A DNA stretch of 62,278 nt from Hyphomonas sp. BRH_c22 (GTDB lineage Bacteria; Pseudomonadota; Alphaproteobacteria; Caulobacterales; Hyphomonadaceae): the NCBI RefSeq assembly GCF_000961795.1, contig NZ_LADU01000101.1, positions 1 through 62,278 on the forward strand. The letters run 5' to 3'. The notes below the pieces were generated by a model, which was not told where the DNA came from, searched no databases, and saw nothing but the letters and a program-made list of their open reading frames with translations. How positions within the stretch are numbered: the first letter of the stretch is position 1; each line of letters begins with the position of its first letter. Position numbers and translations under genes: made by a program. Of the stretch, positions 53,848 through 62,278 are shown piece after piece.

Positions 53848-54687
53848 ATGAAAATCAGGGACATTAGTGTGTGCATGGCGTCGCCCCAAGAGGACATGCA
53901 AGCGTTCGAATTCGCGTGTGACTTTGCCATGACACACAATGCGCACCTGAGTTGCGCTGCCTTCACGATCCTGCCGCCCATGTTTACAGGCTATGGCATC
54001 GGCGGCGCCGGCGAGGTTTACGCATCGATACTGCAGGAAACGCGGAACATGATGAAAGCCGCGTGGGACGCGTTCGAGGAGGGGCTGGCTGGCAAGGAGC
54101 CGGCAGTGGAAATGCGACACCTGGAGACCTTCCCCAACCGCGTGGAAGCGACTTCCGCAATGAATGCGCGTTATGCCGACCTCGTGATCGTGCGCGCCCC
54201 CGATGAATCGGACGCCCAGCCTCATGCCGATATGGTGGAGGGCGTCTTGATGGGAAGTGGCCGTCCGGTTCTGGTCCTGCCGGTGGGCTGGAACGGCCGG
54301 ACTATCGGCGATCGTGCGGTGGTTGCCTGGGATGCCAGCCGCGAGGCTGCTCGGGCGCTGCATGACAGTATGCTGGTTCTGTCGGACGATGCGAAAGTGT
54401 GTATCGCGACGGTCGATGCGAACCCCAGCGAAACAGGCTATGGGCAAGGGGCGGGATGGGATATCGGTGCCCATTTTTCCAGGCACGGATACGATATCGA
54501 AGTGCGCAATGAGGATAGTATCGGTCGCTCCGTCGCGGACGTGCTTCTGGACCTGACGGTGTCATATGACGCCAATCTCATCGTCCTCGGCGGATACCGG
54601 CATGCGCGTCTTCAGCAGGCCATCGTGCCAGGTGTCACCCGCAGCTTGCTTCGGACATCTAAGGTTCCGCTTCTGCTTTCGCACTGA
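53848..54687 (+). CDS. Universal stress protein (UspA family)
   Basis: 279 residues from ATG 53848 (MKIRDISVCMASPQEDMQAF); the frame is open 38 codons further upstream but that part overlaps the promoter region and has no match. A central DRAVVAWDASREAARALHDS starts the second Usp fold, and LIVLGGYRHARLQQAIVPGV carries the nucleotide-binding glycines. A similar role to the Usp at 51509; the two are distant paralogues. Its 3' end faces that of the site-2 protease, 45 bases away. Confidence 0.87.
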   Translation: MKIRDISVCMASPQEDMQAFEFACDFAMTHNAHLSCAAFTILPPMFTGYGIGGAGEVYASILQETRNMMKAAWDAFEEGLAGKEPAVEMRHLETFPNRVEATSAMNARYADLVIVRAPDESDAQPHADMVEGVLMGSGRPVLVLPVGWNGRTIGDRAVVAWDASREAARALHDSMLVLSDDAKVCIATVDANPSETGYGQGAGWDIGAHFSRHGYDIEVRNEDSIGRSVADVLLDLTVSYDANLIVLGGYRHARLQQAIVPGVTRSLLRTSKVPLLLSH

Positions 54688-54732
54688 AGCCGCGTCACGC
54701 GCCAGCCTGGCTCGCGGCATATACGCAACCGG

Positions 54733-55875
54733 TCAGGCCCCTCCGCTTGCTGGTTCGAGCGCGAGTTTCATGGATAGCAGGTCCATCAGGTCCTTCAGGA
54801 CGATGACACCAAGGAGCGTCTCATGGTCAATGACCAGGAGTCGGTTCAGGCCATTTTTCTGCATTTGTATCAGTGCATTCATGGCTGGCTCATCCGCTGA
54901 AATGGTTTTGACGGGCGTGAGCGGTGTCATGACGTTACCGGTCAGGGTCTGCGGCCAGGCATCCCGCGGGACCATCCTGACCTCACCGAGGCCGATCGTG
55001 CCTACAGGTTTGCCGGCCGTCAGGACGGGAAACATGTCGTGTCCGAACTTGTAGAGATGATTTTCTACGAAATCTGCAAGGGTGACGTCTGATGAAACCG
55101 TATCCGGCGCTGGCGTCATAAACCGGGCAACAGGCAATCCGTCCAGAACGGTTTCGATCCTCGTATTCAAGAAGGCTCCGATCGCAGAAGCCCGGATGAA
55201 GCCTCCGATCAGCACCCACCATATCCCCGCCAGCAGGTTCCCGGTCAGGACGCCGAGCAGGCCAGCCAGCATAAAGCCTGTCCCGATATACTTGCCCACT
55301 TGCGAGGCACGCATCGTTGCCATCCTGATATCTCCGGTCGCTGCCCATATCGTTGCGCGCAGCGCCCTGCCGCCATCCATAGGAAAGGCTGGGACAAGGT
55401 TGAATATGGCCAGTACCAGGTTGAGCAGTGCGAGATAGTGCAACACGCCCGCGAGAACGGGAAGCTGGTCTATCCCTCCCACAGCGATACTTGCGCTGAA
55501 GAACAGCCCCGACAGGACAAGGCTCATGGCCGGTCCGGCCAGCGCCATCAGCAGCTCAGGTATCGGGGCCTTGGGTTCCTGTTCAAGCGCCGCCACGCCG
55601 CCGAACATGAACAGGGTGATGCTGGAAACAGGGGTGCCAAATCTTGCCCCAACAAGTGAATGGGCAAGCTCGTGGATAACAATGGAAATGCCTAGACCGA
55701 CGACTGCGGCAAGGGCCATTGCCCAGTAAGACTGCGTCTCCAGGCCGGCATACAGCTCCGGAAATGTACCCTGCGCGAGTGACCATGCGATCAGTGCGGC
55801 AATCACGGCCCAGCCTGGATTGATTCTTATCTCGATCCCGAAGAGCTTGAACAGGAGAAAGCTGCTACTGAACAT
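54733..55875 (-). CDS. Site-2 protease (M50 family) with CBS pair
   Basis: 380 residues, about six membrane helices. The zinc motif HELAH (His68, Glu69, His72) lies in a membrane helix, and the second site is NLVPAFPMDGGRALRA with the zinc Asp. The C-terminal 130 residues hold two CBS motifs (DTVSSDVTLADFVENHLYKF and VKTISADEPAMNALIQMQKN), as in rhomboid-unlike, nucleotide-sensing S2Ps of the SpoIVFB/Rv2625c group. It cuts membrane proteins, for instance anti-sigma factors, in response to cell energy state. No substrate gene is adjacent. Confidence 0.92.
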   Translation of the reverse strand: MFSSSFLLFKLFGIEIRINPGWAVIAALIAWSLAQGTFPELYAGLETQSYWAMALAAVVGLGISIVIHELAHSLVGARFGTPVSSITLFMFGGVAALEQEPKAPIPELLMALAGPAMSLVLSGLFFSASIAVGGIDQLPVLAGVLHYLALLNLVLAIFNLVPAFPMDGGRALRATIWAATGDIRMATMRASQVGKYIGTGFMLAGLLGVLTGNLLAGIWWVLIGGFIRASAIGAFLNTRIETVLDGLPVARFMTPAPDTVSSDVTLADFVENHLYKFGHDMFPVLTAGKPVGTIGLGEVRMVPRDAWPQTLTGNVMTPLTPVKTISADEPAMNALIQMQKNGLNRLLVIDHETLLGVIVLKDLMDLLSMKLALEPASGGA

Positions 55876-55971
55876 GAAAGGCTTGGCGTCTTGTAGCGGC
55901 TTGCTCCGCAGATTGATGTTTCATCAGTTATTCACCGCTTCCATTTGCGCAGGTGTGAGGTCGGTTCCAGT

Positions 55972-57681
55972 TCAGGCAGGGATTACGCTTGCGCTGAGGC
56001 GATCACGCAATTCGCGCTTGAGGAATTTGCCGCTGGCATTGCGCGGCAGGGCTTCTTCGAGAAACCAGATGTAGCGGGGGGCCTTGTGCTTGGCCATGAT
56101 CGCCGCGCAATGATCACGCAAAGCGTCTTCTGTCAGTCTCTCGCCAGGTTTCAATACCAGCGCAATGCCGACTTCTTCCCCCAACCGATCATCAGGCACG
56201 CCAAACGCGCAGCATTCAGCAACGGCTTCATGGCGATAGACTGCCGCTTCGACCTCAGCACAGTAAATATTCTCTCCCCCGCGCAGGACCATGTCCTTCT
56301 TGCGATCGACGATGAAGATAAATCCATCATCGTCGATGCGGGCAATGTCACCGGTATGCAGCCATCCGTCCGTGATTGAATCAGCGGTCGCCTCGGGGCG
56401 ATTGATGTAGCCTTTGATGACTGACGATCCCCTGACCCATAACTCGCCAACCTGACCCGGTTGCACTGCCTGGCCGTCATCATCCACGCACTTGGCCTCA
56501 AAGTTGGGCATTGCTGGCCCGGCACTATCGGGCTTGTCCACAAAGAAGTCTGCGGCGATCGAGGTGATTATCCCGCAGGTTTCCGTCATTCCATAGCCCG
56601 TGCTGGGGCGCGCGGTAGACACCTGGGACTCGATCTTGTGCACAAGGTCAGGAGGGACCTGCGCACCGCCACCAGACAAGGAGGCCAGGCTTGAGGTGTC
56701 GGTGGTGGCAAAGTCGGGGTGGTTGATCAGTTCGCGTGCCATCACGGGCACGCCGCTCATCGAGGTCACGCGCTCCTTGCTGACCAGGCGGAGCGCTTCA
56801 CCAGCATCCCAGCGATACATCAGCACAAGCGCCCCACCGGCAGCGGTCGTCGCATAGGCACCACAATTATTGGCGGTGACGTGGAAAAGCGGTGTCGTAA
56901 TCAGCGTCGTCGGGATCGGCGGCGTCACCGGTGGTGCGATACCCGTCGCCCGCTCGGTGGCAAGCGCCGATGAGGCGGCCGCATACATCAGGTTGAAGAG
57001 ATTGGACACGCAACCCCGGTGAGTAAGTTGTGCGCCTTTGGGGTGCCCCGTCGTGCCCGACGTGTAGAAGATGCAGGCATCGGAGTCTGGGTCCACCTCT
57101 AGGTCCGGCATGTTGCCGCCATGAGCGATCACCTCCGACCAGGGTGTGACGTTTTCGGGTGCATCGGGAATACGTATACCCACAATCTTTAGGTTCGCCG
57201 CTAAGTCTGGGCGTTCCTGTAGGCGGGCAAGGCGTTCGGAATCGAGAAAGACGACTGCAGGTGCAGAATCGGAGAAGGCATAAGCCATTTCTTCGGTGGT
57301 CCACCAGGCGTTTATGCCAACCACTGTGATGCCGGAAGACACGCAGGCCCAGTAGATCAACATCCATTCGGGATAGTTACGCATGGCGATTGCCACGCGA
57401 TCGCCGGGTTTTACGCCCTGGGCAGCCAGCCATGAGGCAACAGCGTTCACCCGCTCGTGGGCGTCAGCGTACGTCAGCCTTTCATCGCCATAGATCAGGT
57501 AAGGACGCTCGGCGAACTGGATTGTTGACAACCAGACCTCACGTACGTTGAGCGGTGCGTTCTTGTAGATGCGGGCCCGGTTTCCAAGCACCTCAGACTC
57601 GACAATCTCGAAAGGGCCACCAATTCCGGTCAACTCTTCTCGTGCTTTTTGCAGTTCGGCATAATGCATTGTGGTTTTCAA
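55972..57681 (-). CDS. Acyl-CoA synthetase (class I adenylate-forming, AMP-binding)
   Basis: 569 residues. It activates a carboxylic acid as acyl-AMP and then CoA thioester. Motifs: YTSGTTGHPKGAQLTH (A3 core), GYGMTETCG (A5), GWLHTGDIARIDDDGFIFIV (A7), and the C-terminal catalytic Lys in NASGKFLKRELRD. Related to medium/long-chain fatty acid or aromatic acid ligases; the acid is not predictable. No beta-oxidation genes are near. It begins the minus-strand group, with 124 bases to the MFS gene upstream. Confidence 0.92.
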   Translation of the reverse strand: MKTTMHYAELQKAREELTGIGGPFEIVESEVLGNRARIYKNAPLNVREVWLSTIQFAERPYLIYGDERLTYADAHERVNAVASWLAAQGVKPGDRVAIAMRNYPEWMLIYWACVSSGITVVGINAWWTTEEMAYAFSDSAPAVVFLDSERLARLQERPDLAANLKIVGIRIPDAPENVTPWSEVIAHGGNMPDLEVDPDSDACIFYTSGTTGHPKGAQLTHRGCVSNLFNLMYAAASSALATERATGIAPPVTPPIPTTLITTPLFHVTANNCGAYATTAAGGALVLMYRWDAGEALRLVSKERVTSMSGVPVMARELINHPDFATTDTSSLASLSGGGAQVPPDLVHKIESQVSTARPSTGYGMTETCGIITSIAADFFVDKPDSAGPAMPNFEAKCVDDDGQAVQPGQVGELWVRGSSVIKGYINRPEATADSITDGWLHTGDIARIDDDGFIFIVDRKKDMVLRGGENIYCAEVEAAVYRHEAVAECCAFGVPDDRLGEEVGIALVLKPGERLTEDALRDHCAAIMAKHKAPRYIWFLEEALPRNASGKFLKRELRDRLSASVIPA

Positions 57682-57805
57682 ATCTCCGCAGTGATTTCTT
57701 GTTCAACATACCCATACAGCTGATCGGATACGCGGCAAGCCTTAAGCCCTTCGGCCACTCGCATTGAAGGCGGGCGCTTCAGGGGAGCGCCGATCCGGGG
57801 CCGCT

Positions 57806-59455
57806 TCATCGCTGCATCGCCTTGTTCTCCGGTTTGGGCAGCAGCAGGGTAAACATGAGCACAATCGCAAAACCTAGCGAGCAGACAAGGAAACTGTCAC
57901 GAAAGGCGAGCACCAGTGCCTCTTGGCGGACAGCATCGGCGATAGGGCGAAATCCGCTCACGAAGGCCTGTTGATAAGGCTCTCCATTCGTCATCGCCGT
58001 CCACATGTTTTGCTGATGCTGATGGAGCAGCTCGGGATTTCTTTCAGTCATCGCCGAGGAGAGGTGCTCACCATGAAAGAAAATGCGTCTCTGCAGTAGA
58101 ATGGCGAGCATGGTTACACCAAAAGCACCCCCCACCTGCATCAAGAAAGACGCCGCGCCTGCAGCACTTGCGAGCAGGTGCGAAGGAACACCGCGAATGG
58201 CCGTCGTATTTGCTGGCGGCATGCAGAAGCTGATGCCAACGCGCCCGAGAATAATCCACCCGATCAACATCCAATATGATGTAGCCGCTGCAATGCCGGC
58301 CAGCAAATACATCGACGCGCCAAAGCAGATAATCCCGAATGCAAGCAGCAGCCGCGTGTCAAACCGGTCACTCAGCCGCCCGGCAATCGGAAACCCGATC
58401 ACCATCGCCAGACCGGCTGGTATCATCATAACGCCAGCTGCTGTTGGTGAATAGTGTTGAACCATCTGTACAAAGATTGGAATGAGATAGGTAGAGCCGT
58501 AAATCGCGGTGCCAGTGAACGCGATGATGATTCCTGCAGAGGCAAATTGCCAATGCTGGAAAACGTGCAAGTCGAGGGCAGGGAATGGGTGTCGTCGTTC
58601 CCACCAGAAAAAAGCGATTCCGGCCGCAATAGATACGGCGAGTCTGATGAGTGCGCGGTCTGAATACCAGCCATCACGATCGCCATTTGCAATGGTCGAC
58701 AGTAAACCGACAACCGCTATGCCGATCAATGTGAGTCCCAGCCAATCAAGTGGTGGCGCTTTGGTGCCTCGTGCGCTGTCGCGCCCTGGCATCAGCATGG
58801 CGGCGAGCGGCAACGCGAAAAGTGCAATGGGCAGTGTGGCAATGAACACAAGGCGCCAACTTGACAGATCTACCGCAAATCCCCCCAGCGCGGGTCCGAA
58901 GGCAGGTGCGAGAACGACACCGATTGAAAAAATTCCAATCGCGGTACCCCGCTTGTTGTCCTGGAATGTCTGGAAGATCAGGTACATGGACATGGGTTGC
59001 AACAGGCCAGCGGCGATGCCTTGCAAGGCGCGGGCGATGACCAGAAATCCGAACGTGGAGCTGACAGCCCCAAGAACCGATCCGCTGATGAACAGCGTCA
59101 ATCCGACCAGGTAGGTGGCCCGCGTGCCAAAAGCGCTCATCGCCCAGGCATTCGCGAGCATCGCAATCGTCGAAGCGGCCAGAAAGGCGGTGGACATCCA
59201 CTGGGCTTTATCCTGGCCGAGACCGAATGCGCCGATGATGGAAGGCAATGCAACATTGATCGTCGTTGCCGCCAGCATGGTCGATAGTGATCCGCAGAGC
59301 AGGCTGAACAGCAAGAGCCAGCGATAGGAAGATCCGAATGTGCCAAAACGCTCACGTACAGCCGCGCCGGCGGCATCTGGAATGTCGGGTGCATGAGCAT
59401 GGGGAAGGGTAGATTGCTCAGTGTTCGCGTGCGGGCCGGCTCGCGCCACAGTCAC
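57806..59455 (-). CDS. emrB: MFS drug efflux protein, DHA2/EmrB type (14 helices)
   Basis: 549 residues, GTG start overlapping the upstream adaptor stop by four bases. The first helix region (LLLFSLLCGSLSTMLAATTI followed by NVALPSIIGAFGL) and the motif WMSTAFLAASTIAMLANAWA are typical of the EmrB family; helix 5 has the motif C type G-AFGPALGG. The long soluble loop near residues 440-500 is also usual. With the EmrA-type adaptor it would pump hydrophobic toxic compounds across both membranes. Confidence 0.92.
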   Translation of the reverse strand: MTVARAGPHANTEQSTLPHAHAPDIPDAAGAAVRERFGTFGSSYRWLLLFSLLCGSLSTMLAATTINVALPSIIGAFGLGQDKAQWMSTAFLAASTIAMLANAWAMSAFGTRATYLVGLTLFISGSVLGAVSSTFGFLVIARALQGIAAGLLQPMSMYLIFQTFQDNKRGTAIGIFSIGVVLAPAFGPALGGFAVDLSSWRLVFIATLPIALFALPLAAMLMPGRDSARGTKAPPLDWLGLTLIGIAVVGLLSTIANGDRDGWYSDRALIRLAVSIAAGIAFFWWERRHPFPALDLHVFQHWQFASAGIIIAFTGTAIYGSTYLIPIFVQMVQHYSPTAAGVMMIPAGLAMVIGFPIAGRLSDRFDTRLLLAFGIICFGASMYLLAGIAAATSYWMLIGWIILGRVGISFCMPPANTTAIRGVPSHLLASAAGAASFLMQVGGAFGVTMLAILLQRRIFFHGEHLSSAMTERNPELLHQHQQNMWTAMTNGEPYQQAFVSGFRPIADAVRQEALVLAFRDSFLVCSLGFAIVLMFTLLLPKPENKAMQR

Positions 59456-60603
59456 GTCTTCTCCTTGCGCCGCGCTATCGATACGCGGACCATTGATCCG
59501 GGTCGCAGGTGCGCATCGCCGGGATCAAGATCAATTCGCACAGGAATGCGCTGCGTGATCTTAGTGAAGACGCCCGTCGCATTCGGATTGGGCATGAGGG
59601 AGGATTCGGATACAGTCAGATCACGTATCACCGAAACCCGCCCAGTCACACCCGCGCCGGGAGCGCTGTCAACTTTTACGTTTGCGGACGCCCCGACTTT
59701 GACATAGCGGATCTGCGTTTCCTTGATGTTTGCGGAAACCCAGACTTTTTCGGGATCATGCAGCAGGGCAACGCGGAATCCGGCCAGTGTCCGTTCACCG
59801 GCATCAAAAAACATCTCATCTACAACGCCATCAATCGGGCTGCGAACCTGGTGTTTCTCAATGATGACTTTCTGGCGTTCTGTCTGCGCCTTGGCGCGCT
59901 CCAGGGCAGCTTCCAGTATCTTCAAATCCTGCACGACAAGCGACGCATCATCCTTGGAAATAGCCGCTTCTCGTTCCTTCGCTGAGGATGAGGTCAGACG
60001 TGCTTCAGCGCCTCGCAGGGTTTGCTGTGCGGCTTGCAGCCTGTTCTGGGCCTGGTCCCAGGAGTCCTGTGTGACGAGTCCGGCTTCCTTGAGCCTCAGC
60101 TCGCGATCATAGTCCCGCTGCGCAGCCATCAGGTCCGACCTGGCCGCCTCTACGTCCGCGCGTGCCGATTGCACATCGGCTCTGCTCGCATCGATCTGGG
60201 TGCCGGATCTTGAGTCCACAAGACCAAGCCTTGTGCGCTCACGCTGGATCTGAGCCGCGAGGCCGTTTTCTTCTGCAAGGTATTCGGTCAGCAGGTGACG
60301 AGCCTCACGGTCGTCGATCTGGTACAGGATGTCTCCACGCTTAACGTGGTCCCCGGAAGAAGCATATGAGGCCGTGATGTTGCCTGAAACGTCAGCAGAC
60401 ACGGACAAGATGTCAGCGGCAATACGCGCGTCGGAAGTCGAGACGTAGCGGGACCGGTCAATGGACCAGGCACTCACAAGCCCGATGGCAAGCAAGAGCG
60501 CTGCGATTGCAAGAATCATCCGTGGGGTAAGGAGGCGTGTGCGCCAGTAGGCGGGCATCACCAGCTTTAATGCTTCTTCTCTGCCGGGCGTTTTCTGGTC
60601 CAT
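59452..60603 (-). CDS. emrA: Membrane-fusion adaptor of the EmrA type
   Basis: 383 residues. Anchor helix MILAIAALLLAIGLVSAWSI (about 28-47), lipoyl half (VSADVSGNITASYASSGDHV), a long helical hairpin with heptad Ala/Arg repeats (about 110-220), second lipoyl half (QVRSPIDGVVDEMFFDAGER) and beta-barrel. It ends in RPGSMVRVSIARRKEKT. Encoded directly upstream of the EmrB-type gene and coupled to it. The LysR regulator lies 267 bases further upstream on the same strand; its control of the pump is only a guess. Confidence 0.9.
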   Translation of the reverse strand: MDQKTPGREEALKLVMPAYWRTRLLTPRMILAIAALLLAIGLVSAWSIDRSRYVSTSDARIAADILSVSADVSGNITASYASSGDHVKRGDILYQIDDREARHLLTEYLAEENGLAAQIQRERTRLGLVDSRSGTQIDASRADVQSARADVEAARSDLMAAQRDYDRELRLKEAGLVTQDSWDQAQNRLQAAQQTLRGAEARLTSSSAKEREAAISKDDASLVVQDLKILEAALERAKAQTERQKVIIEKHQVRSPIDGVVDEMFFDAGERTLAGFRVALLHDPEKVWVSANIKETQIRYVKVGASANVKVDSAPGAGVTGRVSVIRDLTVSESSLMPNPNATGVFTKITQRIPVRIDLDPGDAHLRPGSMVRVSIARRKEKT

Positions 60604-60870
60604 TCATTCTCCCGCCAACAGCCAATACCGTGCGTCGATGCTCTTCAAACATCTCTTGGAGATCAATTAGCCGCCCTCGCGTCGTAAATTGCAAGATTGA
60701 CGTAGGGGCTGCTTTGTCAGGCTAGTTCGTCAGAGCGAGACGAGAAGCACGACGAGGCATAGAACGCTCGAGGAGTTTAGGAGGGGCCTTCAACCTTGAA
60801 CACGCAAGTCGACTTTTATCTCCATATAATCATGCCTCGTTTCGGCTGTCCTTTTGAAGCCTCCTTATAG

Positions 60871-61800
60871 CTAGCGCCTGCGCCGCGAAGATACCTTGTG
60901 CAGAATTGTACCGGCTGTCTCCCGGAGTGCTGCTGCCAGCAAGCGCAATCGGCTCGCCAGAGGCGAGGTCGAGCGCCAGATCAGGGAAATCTGGCGGCTT
61001 GCACGAGGATCGTTGATCCGCCTGACGATAAGGTCGGGATCCCGTCGCGCCTCTGTCAAAGCGTACAGGCTGGGAAGCACAGCAATTCCGACACTCATCT
61101 CGGCCATTTGCCGGATCGCGTCCAGGCTGGTGCCTTCATATTCGGAATTCACGTGAGCGCCTGATGCCTCGGCCAGTGACTGGATTATCATATTGAGGCG
61201 GTGCCCGTAGCCCAGAGTCAGAAGTGTGCGCCCTTGCAGTTCAGCCAGCGGGATATCGCCTGTCTTCTGCGCAAGGGGATCATCTGGCGCAGCGCAAATC
61301 CAAAGGTCTTCCTGGAACAGGAATTCATGGTCCACGTCGGTATGGTCTTCCAGGGTGGAGATAACCGTGTCGAAAAGTCCGTCATGAAGGTGGCGCTCAA
61401 GATCAATCGTGCGTTCTTCGCGCACGATGAGGCGCAAATCAGGATGCTCTGAGTGAAGGTGGCGGGTGACCGACGGGAGAAGATAGGCGCCGATCGTCGG
61501 CAGGACGCCTAGTCGGATACGGCCCGTCAGGTCGTCAGCATCCGCCCGCACAACAGCCTTCAGGTCTTCTGCATCTCTCAAAAGGAGGCGGGCCCGGCGG
61601 ACAACTTCCGCACCAATTGGTGTGAGGAAAGCCTGCTGGCGACCGCGCTCGACAAGGATCGCGCCGAGCTGCGCCTCCATCTCGGCAATCTGCGCCGACA
61701 TGCTGGGTTGACTGACATTTGTGAGTTTCGCAGCTTCGCCAAACTTTCCTGTATCAGCTATTGCTACAAGGTACTGCATCTGCCTGAGTGTGGGTCGCAT
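60871..61800 (-). CDS. LysR-family regulator, OxyR-like
   Basis: 309 residues. The N-terminal winged helix (LRQMQYLVAIADTGKFGEAA then KLTNVSQPSMSAQIAEME) is that of the OxyR branch. The effector domain keeps OxyR-like spacing (IGVLPTIGAYLLP, FLFQEDLWICAAPDDPLAQK), but the OxyR peroxide cysteines are not there: only one Cys is present, in DLWICAAP. So it should respond to a ligand and not to disulfide formation. It is divergent from a small frame at 61911, and a peroxidase gene, if any, would lie beyond the end. Confidence 0.88.
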   Translation of the reverse strand: MRPTLRQMQYLVAIADTGKFGEAAKLTNVSQPSMSAQIAEMEAQLGAILVERGRQQAFLTPIGAEVVRRARLLLRDAEDLKAVVRADADDLTGRIRLGVLPTIGAYLLPSVTRHLHSEHPDLRLIVREERTIDLERHLHDGLFDTVISTLEDHTDVDHEFLFQEDLWICAAPDDPLAQKTGDIPLAELQGRTLLTLGYGHRLNMIIQSLAEASGAHVNSEYEGTSLDAIRQMAEMSVGIAVLPSLYALTEARRDPDLIVRRINDPRASRQISLIWRSTSPLASRLRLLAAALRETAGTILHKVSSRRRR

Positions 61801-61910
61801 TATATAGCTTTTTCCTATGAATCCACTTCAATAGTAATATTTGAACTATTTATTCTCAAGTCGTATTTGAAGGTTGAGCCAAATGAATGGCTCGTAAAAA
61901 GGAGACTGAA

Positions 61911-62078
61911 ATGACAAGCAAAGCGCCTTCCTCCCGATCCATCGGGCAAGGTGGCTCCACAGAGCATGTTCTCATGAACACAGCCCCTGCCGGGCATGAG
62001 GACTGTGCGAAACGAACGGTTCGTCGTCAATGGCGCGCCAGGCGCAAGCGGCGTTACGCCCAGCCGCTCGACGCATAG
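61911..62078 (+). CDS. Small hypothetical frame divergent from the LysR gene
   Basis: 55 residues (MTSKAPSSRSIGQGGSTEHV...) behind an excellent AAAAGGAGA site (61897-61905), 110 bases from the LysR start. This is where a target gene of the regulator would begin, but the protein soon becomes Arg-rich and stops, which looks like a gene broken early by a frameshift, or by sequence errors near the contig end. No family recognised. Confidence 0.35.
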   Translation: MTSKAPSSRSIGQGGSTEHVLMNTAPAGHEDCAKRTVRRQWRARRKRRYAQPLDA

Positions 62079-62249
62079 GAACGTTCAGATGCTATCTGCC
62101 GCAGACTTTGTGATGTTGTTTCCGACTCTTCCAAAGGCGCAACCGCAGAGCAGGTCTCGATTCCCCCAGAGCCGACGCAAAGCTGTTTCACCGGCTTTGC
62201 CTACGCAACCGGATCGAGCCCCGCGTCGTTAGGACGGGCCTCTCAACCT

Positions 62250-62278
62250 CCCCCCCCCCCCCCCCCCCCCCCCCCCCC
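62250..62278. other. Run of 29 C residues at the end, probably artefact
   Basis: The sequence ends in an unbroken C run of 29. This is not typical of alphaproteobacterial DNA and is a known signature of two-colour sequencing dark cycles (poly-G reads) pulled into a contig end. It should be trimmed and not read as biology. Confidence 0.85.

Noticed and set aside
55905..55930. TTGATGTTTCATCAG as an FNR box upstream of the site-2 protease
   Set aside because: The half-sites are one base too far apart (N5 instead of N4) and one half-site deviates.
1..62278. CRISPR arrays, rRNA genes and riboswitches
   Set aside because: No regularly spaced repeats, rRNA-like blocks or recognisable riboswitch cores were seen; the only RNA gene I can support is tRNA-Sec.

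Overview
The window is GC-rich, densely coded DNA from an alphaproteobacterium. The gene set fits the Hyphomonadaceae/Caulobacterales: a large TonB-dependent receptor beside tryptophan-halogenase-like flavoproteins, GH16/GH3 glucanases and an SSS symporter, plus CbpA/CbpM, DUF736/DUF2274 and Tn4371-type conjugation relics. The genus is inference. It looks like one complete contig: it starts inside an IS256-type transposase and ends in a run of 29 C residues that is probably a sequencing artefact.

Layout. (1) 1-3030: mobile-element debris, namely IS256 end, tyrosine-recombinase remnant, an intact VapBC pair, a cut-off HTH antitoxin gene and a decayed IS6-family transposase. (2) 3073-5425: divergent muropeptide-recycling pair (Mur ligase of Mpl type, LD-carboxypeptidase). 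(3) 5440-11663: remnant of an integrative conjugative element with truncated trbI, DUF2274, DUF736, a Fic/HTH 'mobile mystery' pair, an AraC/SDR cargo pair and a complete integrase. (4) 11860-20710: second IS6 remnant, CBS protein, IS1182 remnant, a MacB-like ABC triad, CbpM/CbpA, a DCC protein, GTP cyclohydrolase I and a BLUF photoreceptor; two ~77-bp imperfect direct repeats bracket the ABC-to-BLUF part. (5) 20751-35397: LytS/LytR-type two-component system followed by a beta-glucan (laminarin-type) utilisation locus. (6) 35465-36125: third IS6 remnant. (7) 36369-42004: a compact selenocysteine cassette, selA-selB-tRNA(Sec)-thioredoxin-like gene-UGSC selenoprotein. (8) 42439-55875: stress/envelope block headed by a perfect FNR/FixK box: ABC triad, Lon-like protease, universal stress proteins, APC permease, site-2 protease. 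(9) 55972-61800: acyl-CoA synthetase, EmrAB-type efflux pair, OxyR-like LysR regulator.

The most interesting system is region 7. The gene at 41486 appears to stop at a TGA after 92 codons, but the frame continues for 79 more codons to TAA. The recoded stretch reads U-G-S-C-T-T-C, the hallmark of the UGSC (seleno)protein family, and a hairpin resembling the E. coli fdhF SECIS lies 6-34 nt downstream of the TGA. With SelA, SelB and a 95-nt UCA-anticodon tRNA(Sec) directly upstream, one 5.6-kb segment holds the decoding machinery and its apparent client; only selD is missing. The thioredoxin-like protein between tRNA and selenoprotein is the likely redox partner.

Elsewhere, the GH16 and GH3 enzymes would cut beta-glucan to glucose, the TonB receptor would import oligomers and the SSS symporter the sugar. 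The stress genes in regions 4 and 8 are of kinds often induced in slow growth or low oxygen, and the FNR/FixK box supports that for region 8.
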